From contig OX388312.1 of assembly GCA_947579605.1 (NCBI GenBank), forward strand, positions 6,324,001 through 6,388,000: 64,000 bases of DNA, written 5' to 3'. Below the pieces are notes generated by a model. That model saw nothing but the letters and a program-made list of their open reading frames with translations, ran no database searches and had not been told where the DNA came from. How positions within the stretch are numbered: the first letter of the stretch is position 1; every line of letters begins with the position of its first letter. This DNA comes from Athripsodes cinereus (taxonomy: Eukaryota; Arthropoda; Insecta; Trichoptera; Leptoceridae). The translations under genes and the position numbers were made by a program. Below are positions 49,124 through 58,747 of this stretch, in pieces.

Positions 49124-50985
49124 TGAGTTACAATCCACTGGATTGGTCTGCAACGAGTTTGGTTTTTCTTCTCCATTCGTCTCTATTCTCAGCCAGTCTT
49201 TTTAGCCCTACGTATGAGCCACAGTTCATGTCTCTCTTCAGTTGGTCCATATATGCGTCTCTTGGTCGGCCTCTGCCATTTGTCCCCTCGGTCTTACCCT
49301 CTGCGATGGCGATGAGTAGTCCTGGATGCCTGATGTTGTGGCCAATCCAGTTAGCTCGTTGTTGGCTGATTCTCTTAAGGAGTTGCCTTTTTTCGCCTAC
49401 CCTGGTTAATACTTCTTCATTTTCGACGTGCTCCGACCAATGGATCTTGAGCATGCGTCTGTAGCACCACATCTCAAAGGCCGCCAGCCGTCCGCTTTCA
49501 CTCTTGCTGATGGTCCATGTCTCACAACCATAAAGCAGAATGCTCCATACAAAGGCTTTAGTAAGGTTCTTCCTTACGCTTAAGTCAATATTTGGGGATT
49601 CCAATATCTTTGATTTTTTGTTAAAGGCAATCCTTGCCTGGTTTATTCTGCTTACAATTTCCGATTTGGAGCGTCCATCCTGGTTTATTCTGCTGCCCAG
49701 GTACACGAATTCTCTTACTTGTTTGATGCTCACTCCATTTATGGCAATGTTCGTAGTCGCTTCCTCTTTTCCAACGACCATACATTTTGTTTTTTCTTTA
49801 TTTATTTTCATGTTGCACTTTGACAACAGAATACTTTCCATTTTTCCTAAGGCTTCGTTCAGCTCCATCTCGGAGTCTGCGAGCAGTGCTATGTCGTCAG
49901 CATATCTGATCATGTCGACCTTTTTCCCATTTATTTTGACTCCTGTCCAGTTCTTCATTTCTTCTCTCAGTTCATCAATGGCTCGCTGTATATAGCAGTT
50001 AAAGAGAGCTGGCGACATTGAGCATCCTTGTCTTACGCCTTGTTCGACCCTTGCTTCTGCGCAGCTCTCTCCGCTTTTAATTACGGCCATTTCGTTCTTA
50101 TATAGGCTTCAGATTGCTCTTCTGTCTTTGTAACTCATTCCTATTTCGTTTAGGATGTTAAAAAGTTGTTCCCATTCTACTTTATCGAATGCCTTTTCTA
50201 GGTCGATGAATGCTATATATGTGTTTTTATTAACTGTTATTCTCTTTTCTAGAATAAGTCTGAGACTCAGGATTGCATCTCTTGTACCAGTCTCCTTGCG
50301 GAATCCAAATTGATCTTCTGAAAGTGTTTCGTTTATTTTATTTTCCGCCCTTTTCATTATAATGTTGGTGAGTATCTTAGAAGCGTGTGATATCATGCTT
50401 AAGGTTCTGTGTTGTTCGCACTTTGTCGTGCCTGCCTTCTTAGGAAGCGCTCGTATCAGACATTTGGCAAAGTCCTCAGGTATCTCTCCTGTGTCGTATA
50501 TTTTGCAGACGAGCTTATACAATGTATCAAGCATGCCTTTTCCCGCGCATTTAAGCAGCTCTGATGGAATCAGGTCGATGCCTGGTGCTTTGCCGTCTTT
50601 CAACTTTGCTAATGCAATATCAAATTCACTTCTTAAGATGTCATCTCCATTATTTTCTACGTCATATTCTGCTTCCAGTGCTTTGCTTTCCTGGAGTATG
50701 CTCTTTCCTTTGTACAATTGTTCTAGGTATTCCTTCCATCTTTTGACGATCAGTTCGTCCTCAAACAGCAGTTTGCCGTTTTTATCTTGTATAGCACATC
50801 GTGGCTGTGTTTTTTCATTGAAGAAGTTCTTTACTTCAGAGTATGCGGTTTCGAATTTCCTTTGTTTTATATTTCTGTTGATATTTTTGCATTTTTCTTG
50901 CAAATAACATTCCTTTTTCAGCTTGGATTCTCTGTTAATTTTATTCCTAAGGGCTTTATATTCTTTGATATACCTATAATTATTA
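49124..50985 (-). pseudogene. LINE reverse transcriptase with one in-frame stop, 5'-truncated
   Basis: One continuous - strand frame runs from about 50985 to 49128, broken only by a TGA at 50109-50111. It carries linker text KRWKEYLEQLYKG, GKAPGIDLIPSELLKCAG (RT block 1), FIDLEKAFDKVEW (first catalytic Asp), EQGVRQGCSMSPALFN, and RYADDIALLADS (catalytic ADD) at about 49897-49932. The thumb and tail follow: FVYLGSRINQDGR, LLYGCETWTIS, RISQQRANWIGHNIRHPG and GRGRPRDAYMDQLKRD. The endonuclease domain is missing. The 3' end has a TAACTCATTATATATATA-like tail. The family is of the RTE/CR1 type common in arthropods; I do not assign the clade. Two other fragments of its 3' end in this window lie in the same orientation. 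Confidence 0.88.
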
Positions 50986-51459
50986 AAGTTTAATTTATCG
51001 ACCGACGGTTCTTGGTGGAAGTTTATTTTAATATTTTTTTAAATGAAACACAATATGAAGTTATTCTTTTGAATACCTATATGCTTTTATTTCTTTTCAA
51101 TATAATTATAAGTAGTTTGTTTTTTACCCTTAATTTACGTATTTACTTGCCTACCTAAGGTTTTAATGTATTATTTTTAAATTTTTGAAACCAATTTTTT
51201 TATATTAGGTACGTACGATTTAAGCATAGTACTATTGAAGAAGAAGAAGAATTAACAATATAATTATTTTTGTGTTGAAAGAGGCAACATTTCTTTATTT
51301 TACATACATTTCAATTCTTATTAAACACATTTTTTTCTTAATTATTTTGAAGAAATATGCACTGTAACATCATATTTTGTATAAGGCAATAAAGCCGTCT
51401 ATTTATATAATATAATAAAATAAGAAGTTCGGAAACACAAAAACATATAACTATATCAA
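50986..51459. other. No gene seen; AT-rich
   Basis: AT-rich sequence between the LINE and a family X copy, with a (GAA)n scrap near 51238. Confidence 0.5.
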
Positions 51460-51600
51460 TTCAGCGATGTGGTTTTCCACCTACACTGAATGTCTTGATT
51501 TTTTGTCTGCAGAGAGGAGACGTCTTGCGTGTTTATGACTTACAATTGGTCCGCTGGCTACCTCACTTGAGGGATATTCCGTGATAATGTAGTGATAATA
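51460..51600 (+). repeat. Dispersed repeat family X, copy 10
   Basis: CAGCGATGTGGTTTTCCACC, TGAATGTCTTGATTTTTTG, GTGTTTATGACTTACAATTG, GGTCCGCTGGCTACCTCAC and GGATATTCCGTGATAATGTA. Confidence 0.7.
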
Positions 51601-52203
51601 AAATAAAAAAAAAATAAACTAATTTGCTTTTTCATCCACAATAAACAAACATAGGTAAGTTTGAACAAATAACATATGTAATATCAAAAAGCCTTTTACA
51701 GAATGTACACTTGTGAGTAGAAGAGTACTTACTGCAGTAGGTTTTACAAATTACAATAATAATAAATTCTTGGTAAGCAAATAATTTTTAATGAGATTCG
51801 TCAAATACTTGCGGCTTCAGTACAATGTGAATATTGTATAGAAGAGGTATATGGAGGTATGTATTAATGTAACTGATATCGATACTGCAAAACCATTTGA
51901 CGAAATTGATATTGAAAAATAAAACACGAATAAAAGGCACGTGCTTTGTAACATTTCATGTATTACACAGTTTGAGGGAATATAAATAGCTTCATTTGAT
52001 GTTTTTTTTAACGTTATGATTACTTATTATTTACTTTCATGTTTTTAATATATATATTTTTTTAAATCGTTCATAATTTACTTATTTTTATTTAAATTAT
52101 TAAGAAAACCTACTACTGCAAAAAACATTATTACTAAAAAAAATATATGCGCGTATTTGCGTTAGATGGAAGATATCACGCCTTTGCAATAAACTCGTCA
52201 TGT

Positions 52204-52392
52204 ATTTTTTTTTTTTAGAAAAGATATATCTGGGTTTTGTTTGTTATAAACTCAAATACAACCTTATACACCTTTCACAGTAAGCTACTAAAAGCTTGTG
52301 TCGTGAAAGGGGAGTTTGCCGGCACCTGGTATCGAACCACCGACCCCATGTTCACGAGGCCGAGGCTCTACCTCCAGGCTATCGACGAACTC
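52204..52392 (-). repeat. tRNA-derived SINE A, copy 5
   Basis: Reverse complement of the 30204 copy, nearly identical. On the + strand: AAAGATATATCTGGGTTTTG, CACAGTAAGCTACTAAAAGC, GGTATCGAACCACC (B box) and CTACCTCCAGGCTATCGACG. It ends directly beside a LINE tail in the opposite orientation. Confidence 0.85.
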
Positions 52393-52429
52393 AATGTATA
52401 TTGATTATTCCTTATTTGAGTGGATTTAT

Positions 52430-52680
52430 TTTAAGAATGACAAAGAGAATATACTTGTCTGAAAAAAAGGGTGTGAGGAAGCGTGGGCGTCCGAGAACCA
52501 CATGGCTTGACCACGTGGATCAAATTCTCAAGGATGCCCGTGTGTTGAGTAAGAGGAACCGACGTACGTGTATGAGAAACTGTATGAATGTGGAGGAAGC
52601 GAAGGAAGTGTGTAATGAAAGATCTGTTTGGCGTTCCATTTTCTCTGCCTACCCCACTTGGGACACGGCGTGAGGGTATA
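52430..52680 (+). pseudogene. LINE C-terminal fragment (GRPRTTWLD, SAYPTWDTA)
   Basis: The open + strand frame reads MTKRIYLSEKKGVRKRGRPR, TTWLDHVDQILKDARVLSK, RNRRTCMRNCMNVEEAKEVC and NERSVWRSIFSAYPTWDTA, then TGA. The GRPR-TWLD and C-x-M-x-EAK-VC-x-RS-W motifs mark the C-terminus of an RTE-type LINE. The last codons and the following GGGTATAGTAAA closely resemble the 3' end of family X. Confidence 0.75.
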
Positions 52681-53470
52681 GTAAAGTATAATTTATTTTT
52701 ATAAAATTATATGTATTGTGATCAACGTACTGTAAAGAATGCATAAATAAAAAAAAAATATATTGAACACCAAACATTTAATACTCTGCCTCTAAGTATT
52801 TTATTAATAAATAATTTATAGTACATTTATGACATGAAATTGTACATCAATTGCATTAATTTAAAAAGCGAGTTTATCAAAAAAGAACGATTTCTTCCAA
52901 CTAACCTCTATCTCATCTTCTACGTTACTTTCATTACTGCATCAAGCAATTTAGGTTTGTTAAAAGACATGTATGTTGTTAATGAAACCAATCGATCGTT
53001 TTAAAAAAATATTAATTTCAGAATATTCAACACCAACTCTCATTCGAGTCCTTTCTTAAACTTATTTCATTCATCATTTGCTCAATTTTTCAATAAAATT
53101 TCAATTATTCATTTAGAGAAATCGTTATTGTCAAAGCTAAACGTGTTTTGTTGTTTCTCTTTTTTTTCATTTTTTGTATAACTTTTGTAATAAATGACAA
53201 ACTTGTGGGCTTGGTGTTATATAGCAAAGGGTTGGATAATGAGTGCGGGTTTAGTAGGATAATGCATTGTCTTTGCTTTGTCGTTGTGTGCATTGTTTCT
53301 GTCCATATGTATTTTTAAATGTTTTGTAATAATGAATAAATAAAAAAATAAATAAATAAATTACACACGCTCTCTTAGTACCTACCTAAAAAATCTTTAA
53401 TAATTATGAACTACCTATGTCTTTTACGAATTTTTATCGTATTTTCTTCTAAATTTTCTCTTCAAGTCCT
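52681..53470. other. No gene seen; AT-rich
   Basis: AT-rich flank ahead of the tandem array; ends in an (AAAT)n-like run near 53330-53360. Confidence 0.5.
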
Positions 53471-54483
53471 CGCATTATTTAGAAAAGTTGTTGAACAACA
53501 ATGAAAACGTACCAATGAACTTATATTCATATTTTTTTTATTGTACTTCATGTGAGCTTTTACTAAGCTTTTCATAGGGAAATAAAATGGGTAAAAATGG
53601 ATAATGATGTACACGCATTATTTAGAAAAGTTGTTGAACAACAATGAAAACGTACCAATGAACTTATATTCATATTATTTTTATTGTACTTCATGTGAGC
53701 TTTTACTAAGCTTTTCATAGGGAAATAAAATGGGTAAAAATGGATAATGATGTACACGCATTATTTAGAAAAGTTGTTGAACAACAATGAAAACGTACCA
53801 ATGAACTTATATTCATATTATTTTTATTGTACTTCATGTGAGCTTTTACTAAGCTTTTCATAGGGAAATAAAATGGGTAAAAATGGATAATGATGTACAC
53901 GCATTATTTAGAAAAGTTGTTGAACAACAATGAAAACGTACCAATGAACTTATATTCATATTATTTTTATTGTACTTCATGTGAGCTTTTACTAAGCTTT
54001 TCATAGGGAAATAAAATGGGTAAAAATGGATAATGATGTACACGCATTATTTAGAAAAGTTGTTGAACAACAATGAAAACGTACCAATGAACTTATATTC
54101 ATATTATTTTTATTGTACTTCATGTGAGCTTTTACTAAGCTTTTCATAGGGAAATAAAATGGGTAAAAATGGATAATGATGTACACGCATTATTTAGAAA
54201 AGTTGTTGAACAACAATGAAAACGTACCAATGAACTTATATTCATATTATTTTTATTGTACTTCATGTGAGCTTTTACTAAGCTTTTCATAGGGAAATAA
54301 AATGGGTAAAAATGGATAATGATGTACACGCATTATTTAGAAAAGTTGTTGAACAACAATGAAAACGTACCAATGAACTTATATTCATATTATTTTTATT
54401 GTACTTCATGTGAGCTTTTACTAAGCTTTTCATAGGGAAATAAAATGGGTAAAAATGGATAATGATGTACACGTATTATTTAC
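53471..54483. repeat. Tandem repeat array, 7 x 143 bp
   Basis: The unit CGCATTATTTAGAAAAGTTG ... TGGATAATGATGTACA starts at 53471, 53614, 53757, 53900, 54043, 54186 and 54329. A 12-base start of an eighth unit is at 54472. Units 2-7 appear identical by eye; unit 1 differs by about one base near 53532. Each unit contains GTTGTTGAACAAC (5-bp arms, 3-base loop) and AAGCTTTTCATAGGG. The - strand open frame in each unit is a repeat artefact. 143 is not a multiple of 3, so the frame changes between units. Confidence 0.97.
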
Positions 54484-55573
54484 ATCCTTTTCCTCGTGTG
54501 CTTATTGAATTGAGAACCTAATGTAGGTAGATTTTTCATAAACTCAAATTCATCATTGTTTTTTATACCATTGTTGAACATGATTTTGAACAATTAAATT
54601 AATGTTAAAATGTATTTTTTTTTATGTTTATGCTAAGTATAAAGTTTTACCACACAATATTTTCTTTATATATGTAGATTTCATGGAAGGGACAATCTTA
54701 AATATTTAAATTCGTTTTATTGATTTGTAATAGAAAAAAAAATGTTGGTTCATAGTATTTATCAAAATATATTACTTTTTTCGGTCTCCTTGGTCAGATG
54801 GGATTAATTTTTCTTTTCCACGAATTGCGGATTTCGTGCTTTTAGAATTGAATAAATTTGGTATATTATGACTAGTGCCATTTTACTGAGCCTTGCTCAG
54901 AAAATAATAATAACCATTTTAGAGATAATTATAATGAATGATGTATTTATTTTACTTCAATGCACAACAATAATTTAACACACTTAAATCAATCTTTTTA
55001 TTACTCTACGTCTCAACTAGAGATATCTCGTGTATTGAGAGAGAATTAAAAAAAATACGCTAGCTGATATTTTTATAACACATTTGTAATAAATAACATG
55101 CATTTTTTTTTATTCATGATATTCCAAAAATTCGTATAATTTTTTTTCATTAAATTATAAAATTCAATTCCTTAAGAATACTGACAACAAAATGGTTTTA
55201 TATAAACTGTTATATCTTTTTTAGTAAATAAGAAATATCTTTTATATTATAAAATTTTCATAAAGGATGAAACGTTGAATAGAGTGTAATATTATTCTTC
55301 TGTCTTGTCTAATTACGGTGTTCATTAAGTAAACGCATACAAACATGTACGAACGAACTAAAATATATTTTATGTGTCGATTATAAATCTACCATCGGTA
55401 AATTCTTGGAGGTAAATTGTAATCTCTCGACTCACCCCCAAAAGCATCGGAAGAGAAGGGCCATAAATATATTTTTGAACCCCTCTTAACCTCGAAAATA
55501 TAAATACACACCTAAAACACCATTTTCCATTTTATTATACATACATTAAAAGAGAAAGATAAGAAATAAGTGT
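54484..55573. other. No gene seen; AT-rich
   Basis: AT-rich sequence between the tandem array and the LTR retrotransposon; nothing recognised. Confidence 0.5.
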
Positions 55574-56379
55574 TGTAGCATGATATTATTATTGGTGGTT
55601 TAATTTTTCTTATCAGCCACATTTCGCCTTATGGCAACACCGCAATGAGTTGTCAGAAGTCAAACGCGTTATTGTTACAAAGTCGGAGAAATAAAATACT
55701 GACCGGCAGAAAACATGTGAAGAGTTCACTTTTTAAGAGGACTCCGGGACAGTTGGAAGACATACGTCTTCAGTTAGGAAATTTTCTTTGGTGTCACCTC
55801 GTGGCGACCAAATATAAGTGAACCAATGTCTTGTAATTAGAACATCTGATCGGGAATAACCTCAAAAGAGGATGGAGATGATTACGTGTAAATAAAGGCA
55901 GTGAAAATTATATAAATTGTGGGACCCGGACACTCGTATATAACCGCAGATATCGTGGTAAGTCTCTTAAGGCTATATTTTAGATAAATCACAATATTAA
56001 CTTAAATTCAATACAGATGAAAAGTGTTCTGTCAGTGTCTAATAATTATGATGATAATTGCCAACAGAGGCGGTTCTAGTTCCCGGGTCGCAAATTGAGC
56101 TGGACGAGTCGCCTGCTTATCCGTATCGACGGAACCTTACAGAAGGGGATCGTGAGCGCCTGGCACCCGTGACGAAAGATCGGATGGTTTGATAGTATGG
56201 ACGGCCGTCGATGGAGGCTACCCCGTCCGCAATGTAATGCAACAAAGATCCAATAAAAGGAAAACGTTTGTATCTGAACACCCTGTGTATTCATCAGCCT
56301 TGTGCCCTAACCAACCAATCCACGACCTCTGAAGACACATGCAGTGAGCTAGCCGAGACAGGAGAGGAAATACGCTACA
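55574..56379 (+). mobile_element. 5' LTR of the Gypsy-type retrotransposon
   Basis: This 806-bp block starts TGTAGC and ends GCTACA, a perfect 6-bp inverted terminal pair with the canonical TG...CA ends. It has a TATA box TTATATAAAT at 55908-55917 and a polyadenylation signal AATAAA at 56252-56257 followed by G/T-rich sequence. It is directly followed by a primer-binding site. It is GC-richer than its left flank. Identification rests on these signals, because a matching 3' LTR is not inside the window. Confidence 0.7.
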
Positions 56380-56384
56380 TTAAA

Positions 56385-56394
56385 TGGCGCCCAA
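56385..56394 (+). promoter_or_regulatory. Primer-binding site, tRNA-Lys type
   Basis: TGGCGCCCAA lies 5 bases after the LTR end. Complementarity to the 3' end of tRNA-Lys starts with TGGCGCCC, so reverse transcription is probably primed by a lysine tRNA. Only about the first 10 positions match the usual Lys pattern. Confidence 0.65.
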
Positions 56395-57601
56395 GCTTCT
56401 TACATACATATTCCAGTAATGTCGGCGTATTCTTACAACACGGGGTTGTTATGGAGCACATGGCAAAGAAGGATTGAAAAGGATTTTTTTCTGTGGGTTT
56501 GAATAACATACAATGGGGGTAGACAATTTTTTCCAATTGTCACGGAGTCAAATTTTAATAGCTTAAGTGTTCTAAATGATTTTATCTGTTTTTATATTTG
56601 TCAGGCATCACATGCACATGTACATATATAGCAAAAATCAAATTAAATTGAAAATATAAATTGTCACAAAATAAGAGAAAAAAATACACCCATACCTAGC
56701 GGTGTAACAAAAATAATCATACCAAGAAGAAAAATTAATTATAAATGTATTAATATAATACTTTATGTGTTACAGAGAAATTGAACATTACTACATCAAG
56801 GGTATAGGTAACAAAGGAAATTTGAATTGATTTTGTCAAATTGCAAGGTAATTGCTATTTTCATAAGTACTTATTTTTGGTGAATTATTTAAAAAAAAAT
56901 CAACGAACTGATAAACGATTCACAAACCTATGTTCTCTTCTCAATGATTCAAAACTTGTAAATGAAACAATCAATTTTTGTTTGCATTGTCCATAGTTTA
57001 TAAATATTTTATCATGCTTTATTACATTAATATGACAGTATGCAACCCATGATACACTGTTAAAATTTCATTAATTTTCCCATAGTGTAAATGAGTCACT
57101 AAACCTCTCTGCTTTTGTTACAAATATTGTTGTACGGGTGACTTGATGAAGTACTTTATTTTATCGAATATAAACTTCTTTTAAAAAAATCTCTTCTAGC
57201 AGCAGACACCAAGACCGACAGAGGATGTGCAGTGCAATGCCACATTAGTACATGATACCACTAAAGATTACACAAACCGTAAGTGTTTAAACATGATATA
57301 TGCATCTTTCTCTCAAGTCAGGATACCTAAAAGTTTATTTTAAAATTACGTAACGAATATATCACAAAACGCCATCTGTGCAATGTTTTATAGGGTATGG
57401 CTAATACTGCCATCTATGTGACTATAACAAAAGGTCGTACCAGTGAACTGATTGAGTTTCACTACTATAATTTATGGTAAAAAGTCAATAATAAAAATTC
57501 GATATTTATATCGATAAAACAGAGTCCGTACACTATACGTCAAAAATAAAGCAATAATACACATATAATAACAATTAACAAATACATAAAAATTTGTCAA
57601 A
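56395..57601 (+). other. Untranslated leader of the Gypsy-type element
   Basis: About 1.2 kb without a significant open frame between the primer-binding site and gag. A good splice-donor match, GTAAGT at 57279-57284, and a pyrimidine-AG near 57198 are present, but no intron can be proved. A long leader is known for some Gypsy lineages such as Osvaldo. Confidence 0.5.
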
Positions 57602-58747
57602 ATGTCTGATACAGATATTGAAAGTGAAAATACTAAAAATTCTGAATTAAATACAGAAACAAAAACAACTATGGCCTCTACATCTAAAATTACTGTCAAG
57701 GCACATACTAGAAAGAAAGCAAGTAAGAAACCACTCATTAGATCGTCGACATTAAAAAGCCCACATCAAAATAAAAATGACAATTACCACGTTAAGACAT
57801 TTAACCCTCTGAAGTTGGGGATACATTACACAGGTAATTCAGATCCAATATTGTTTATTCAACGGTTGCAAGAGTTATCCGGGGTTTATGATATAAAGTT
57901 AGACTCATTGATTAAGTATATGCCAGTTCTGTTACAAGACTTCGCATTGACGTGGTTCAGAGCAAATGATTTTATAAATTGTTGGGAGTCTTTCAAAACT
58001 AAACTAATCACACAGTTCGGGGATACAGACAGTCAGAGAACTTTAAAGTTAAAAATAATGACAGCTACACAAAGTGATGATGAAACCGCCTCACAATTCA
58101 TATTGAACGTCATGGCTAAAAACAAACTATTAGAACATAAATTTAGTGAAGCAGAATTGTTAGAAATAACTATCCATGGCTTATCAACACACTATGCAAG
58201 CATCGTGGCTGCCACGACATTCACAAGCGTAGAAGATTTAATGCGATTATGTACAAAATTCGAGTCCTTTTCAAAGAAACCTTCATACAGCTCTAGCCAT
58301 TGTAGTAAAATAGCAGAAATGTCAACACCACAGCCTTCGACGAGCACTACAAAAACACCAGTACAAAATTACAATGAGTGTAACCAAGTTTGCAATGTAG
58401 TAAAAAGAGAAACAGAAGTAAATAAAAATCATTCATACAGAAATAAACCAATTTTTAATAATCAACTTAGAAATACAAAACAAAATGGAAAATTTACATA
58501 TTACAACCGTAGCAATACTAATTTCATTAAAGAAAACGATTTTTCAAACACACCGACTCACTATTCTTGTTTTTACTGTGGAAAGCCTGGACATTTCCAA
58601 AAAAATTGTTTTTTAAAATATCGTCAAAGCCAATTTCAAAATAAAACTAATAACAATAACTCAAATGAAAAATATCGTAATAATGACAATAATATCTCAC
58701 AAAATAGACAGAGACAGTTTGACACTAGCCGACAAAAAAACGAGTAG
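57602..58747 (+). CDS. gag: Gag polyprotein of the Gypsy-type element
   Basis: An intact 381-codon frame encodes the structural protein that would assemble the cytoplasmic particle. The start ATG has the context CAAAATGTC. A basic stretch (KAHTRKKASKK) lies near residues 37-47. A capsid-like helical region follows, with ALTWFRAND and CWESFKTKLITQFGD near 117-142, as in retrotransposon Gag (Gag_pre/UBN2-like). A CX2CX4HX4C zinc knuckle (CFYCGKPGHFQKNC) lies at residues 323-336. The C-terminus is rich in Asn and Gln. The frame ends KNE-TAG at 58745-58747. Pol lies in the -1 frame and is reached through the signal at 58735-58798. Confidence 0.92.
   Translation: MSDTDIESENTKNSELNTETKTTMASTSKITVKAHTRKKASKKPLIRSSTLKSPHQNKNDNYHVKTFNPLKLGIHYTGNSDPILFIQRLQELSGVYDIKLDSLIKYMPVLLQDFALTWFRANDFINCWESFKTKLITQFGDTDSQRTLKLKIMTATQSDDETASQFILNVMAKNKLLEHKFSEAELLEITIHGLSTHYASIVAATTFTSVEDLMRLCTKFESFSKKPSYSSSHCSKIAEMSTPQPSTSTTKTPVQNYNECNQVCNVVKRETEVNKNHSYRNKPIFNNQLRNTKQNGKFTYYNRSNTNFIKENDFSNTPTHYSCFYCGKPGHFQKNCFLKYRQSQFQNKTNNNNSNEKYRNNDNNISQNRQRQFDTSRQKNE

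Noticed and set aside
49540..50907. + strand open frames of 60-181 codons
   Set aside because: They mirror the reverse-transcriptase frame on the other strand, which has the conserved motifs.
53471..54483. CRISPR-like array or six identical small proteins
   Set aside because: The repeats are contiguous 143-bp units without spacers in eukaryotic DNA, and the recurring 61-codon frame is just the same repeat read six times.
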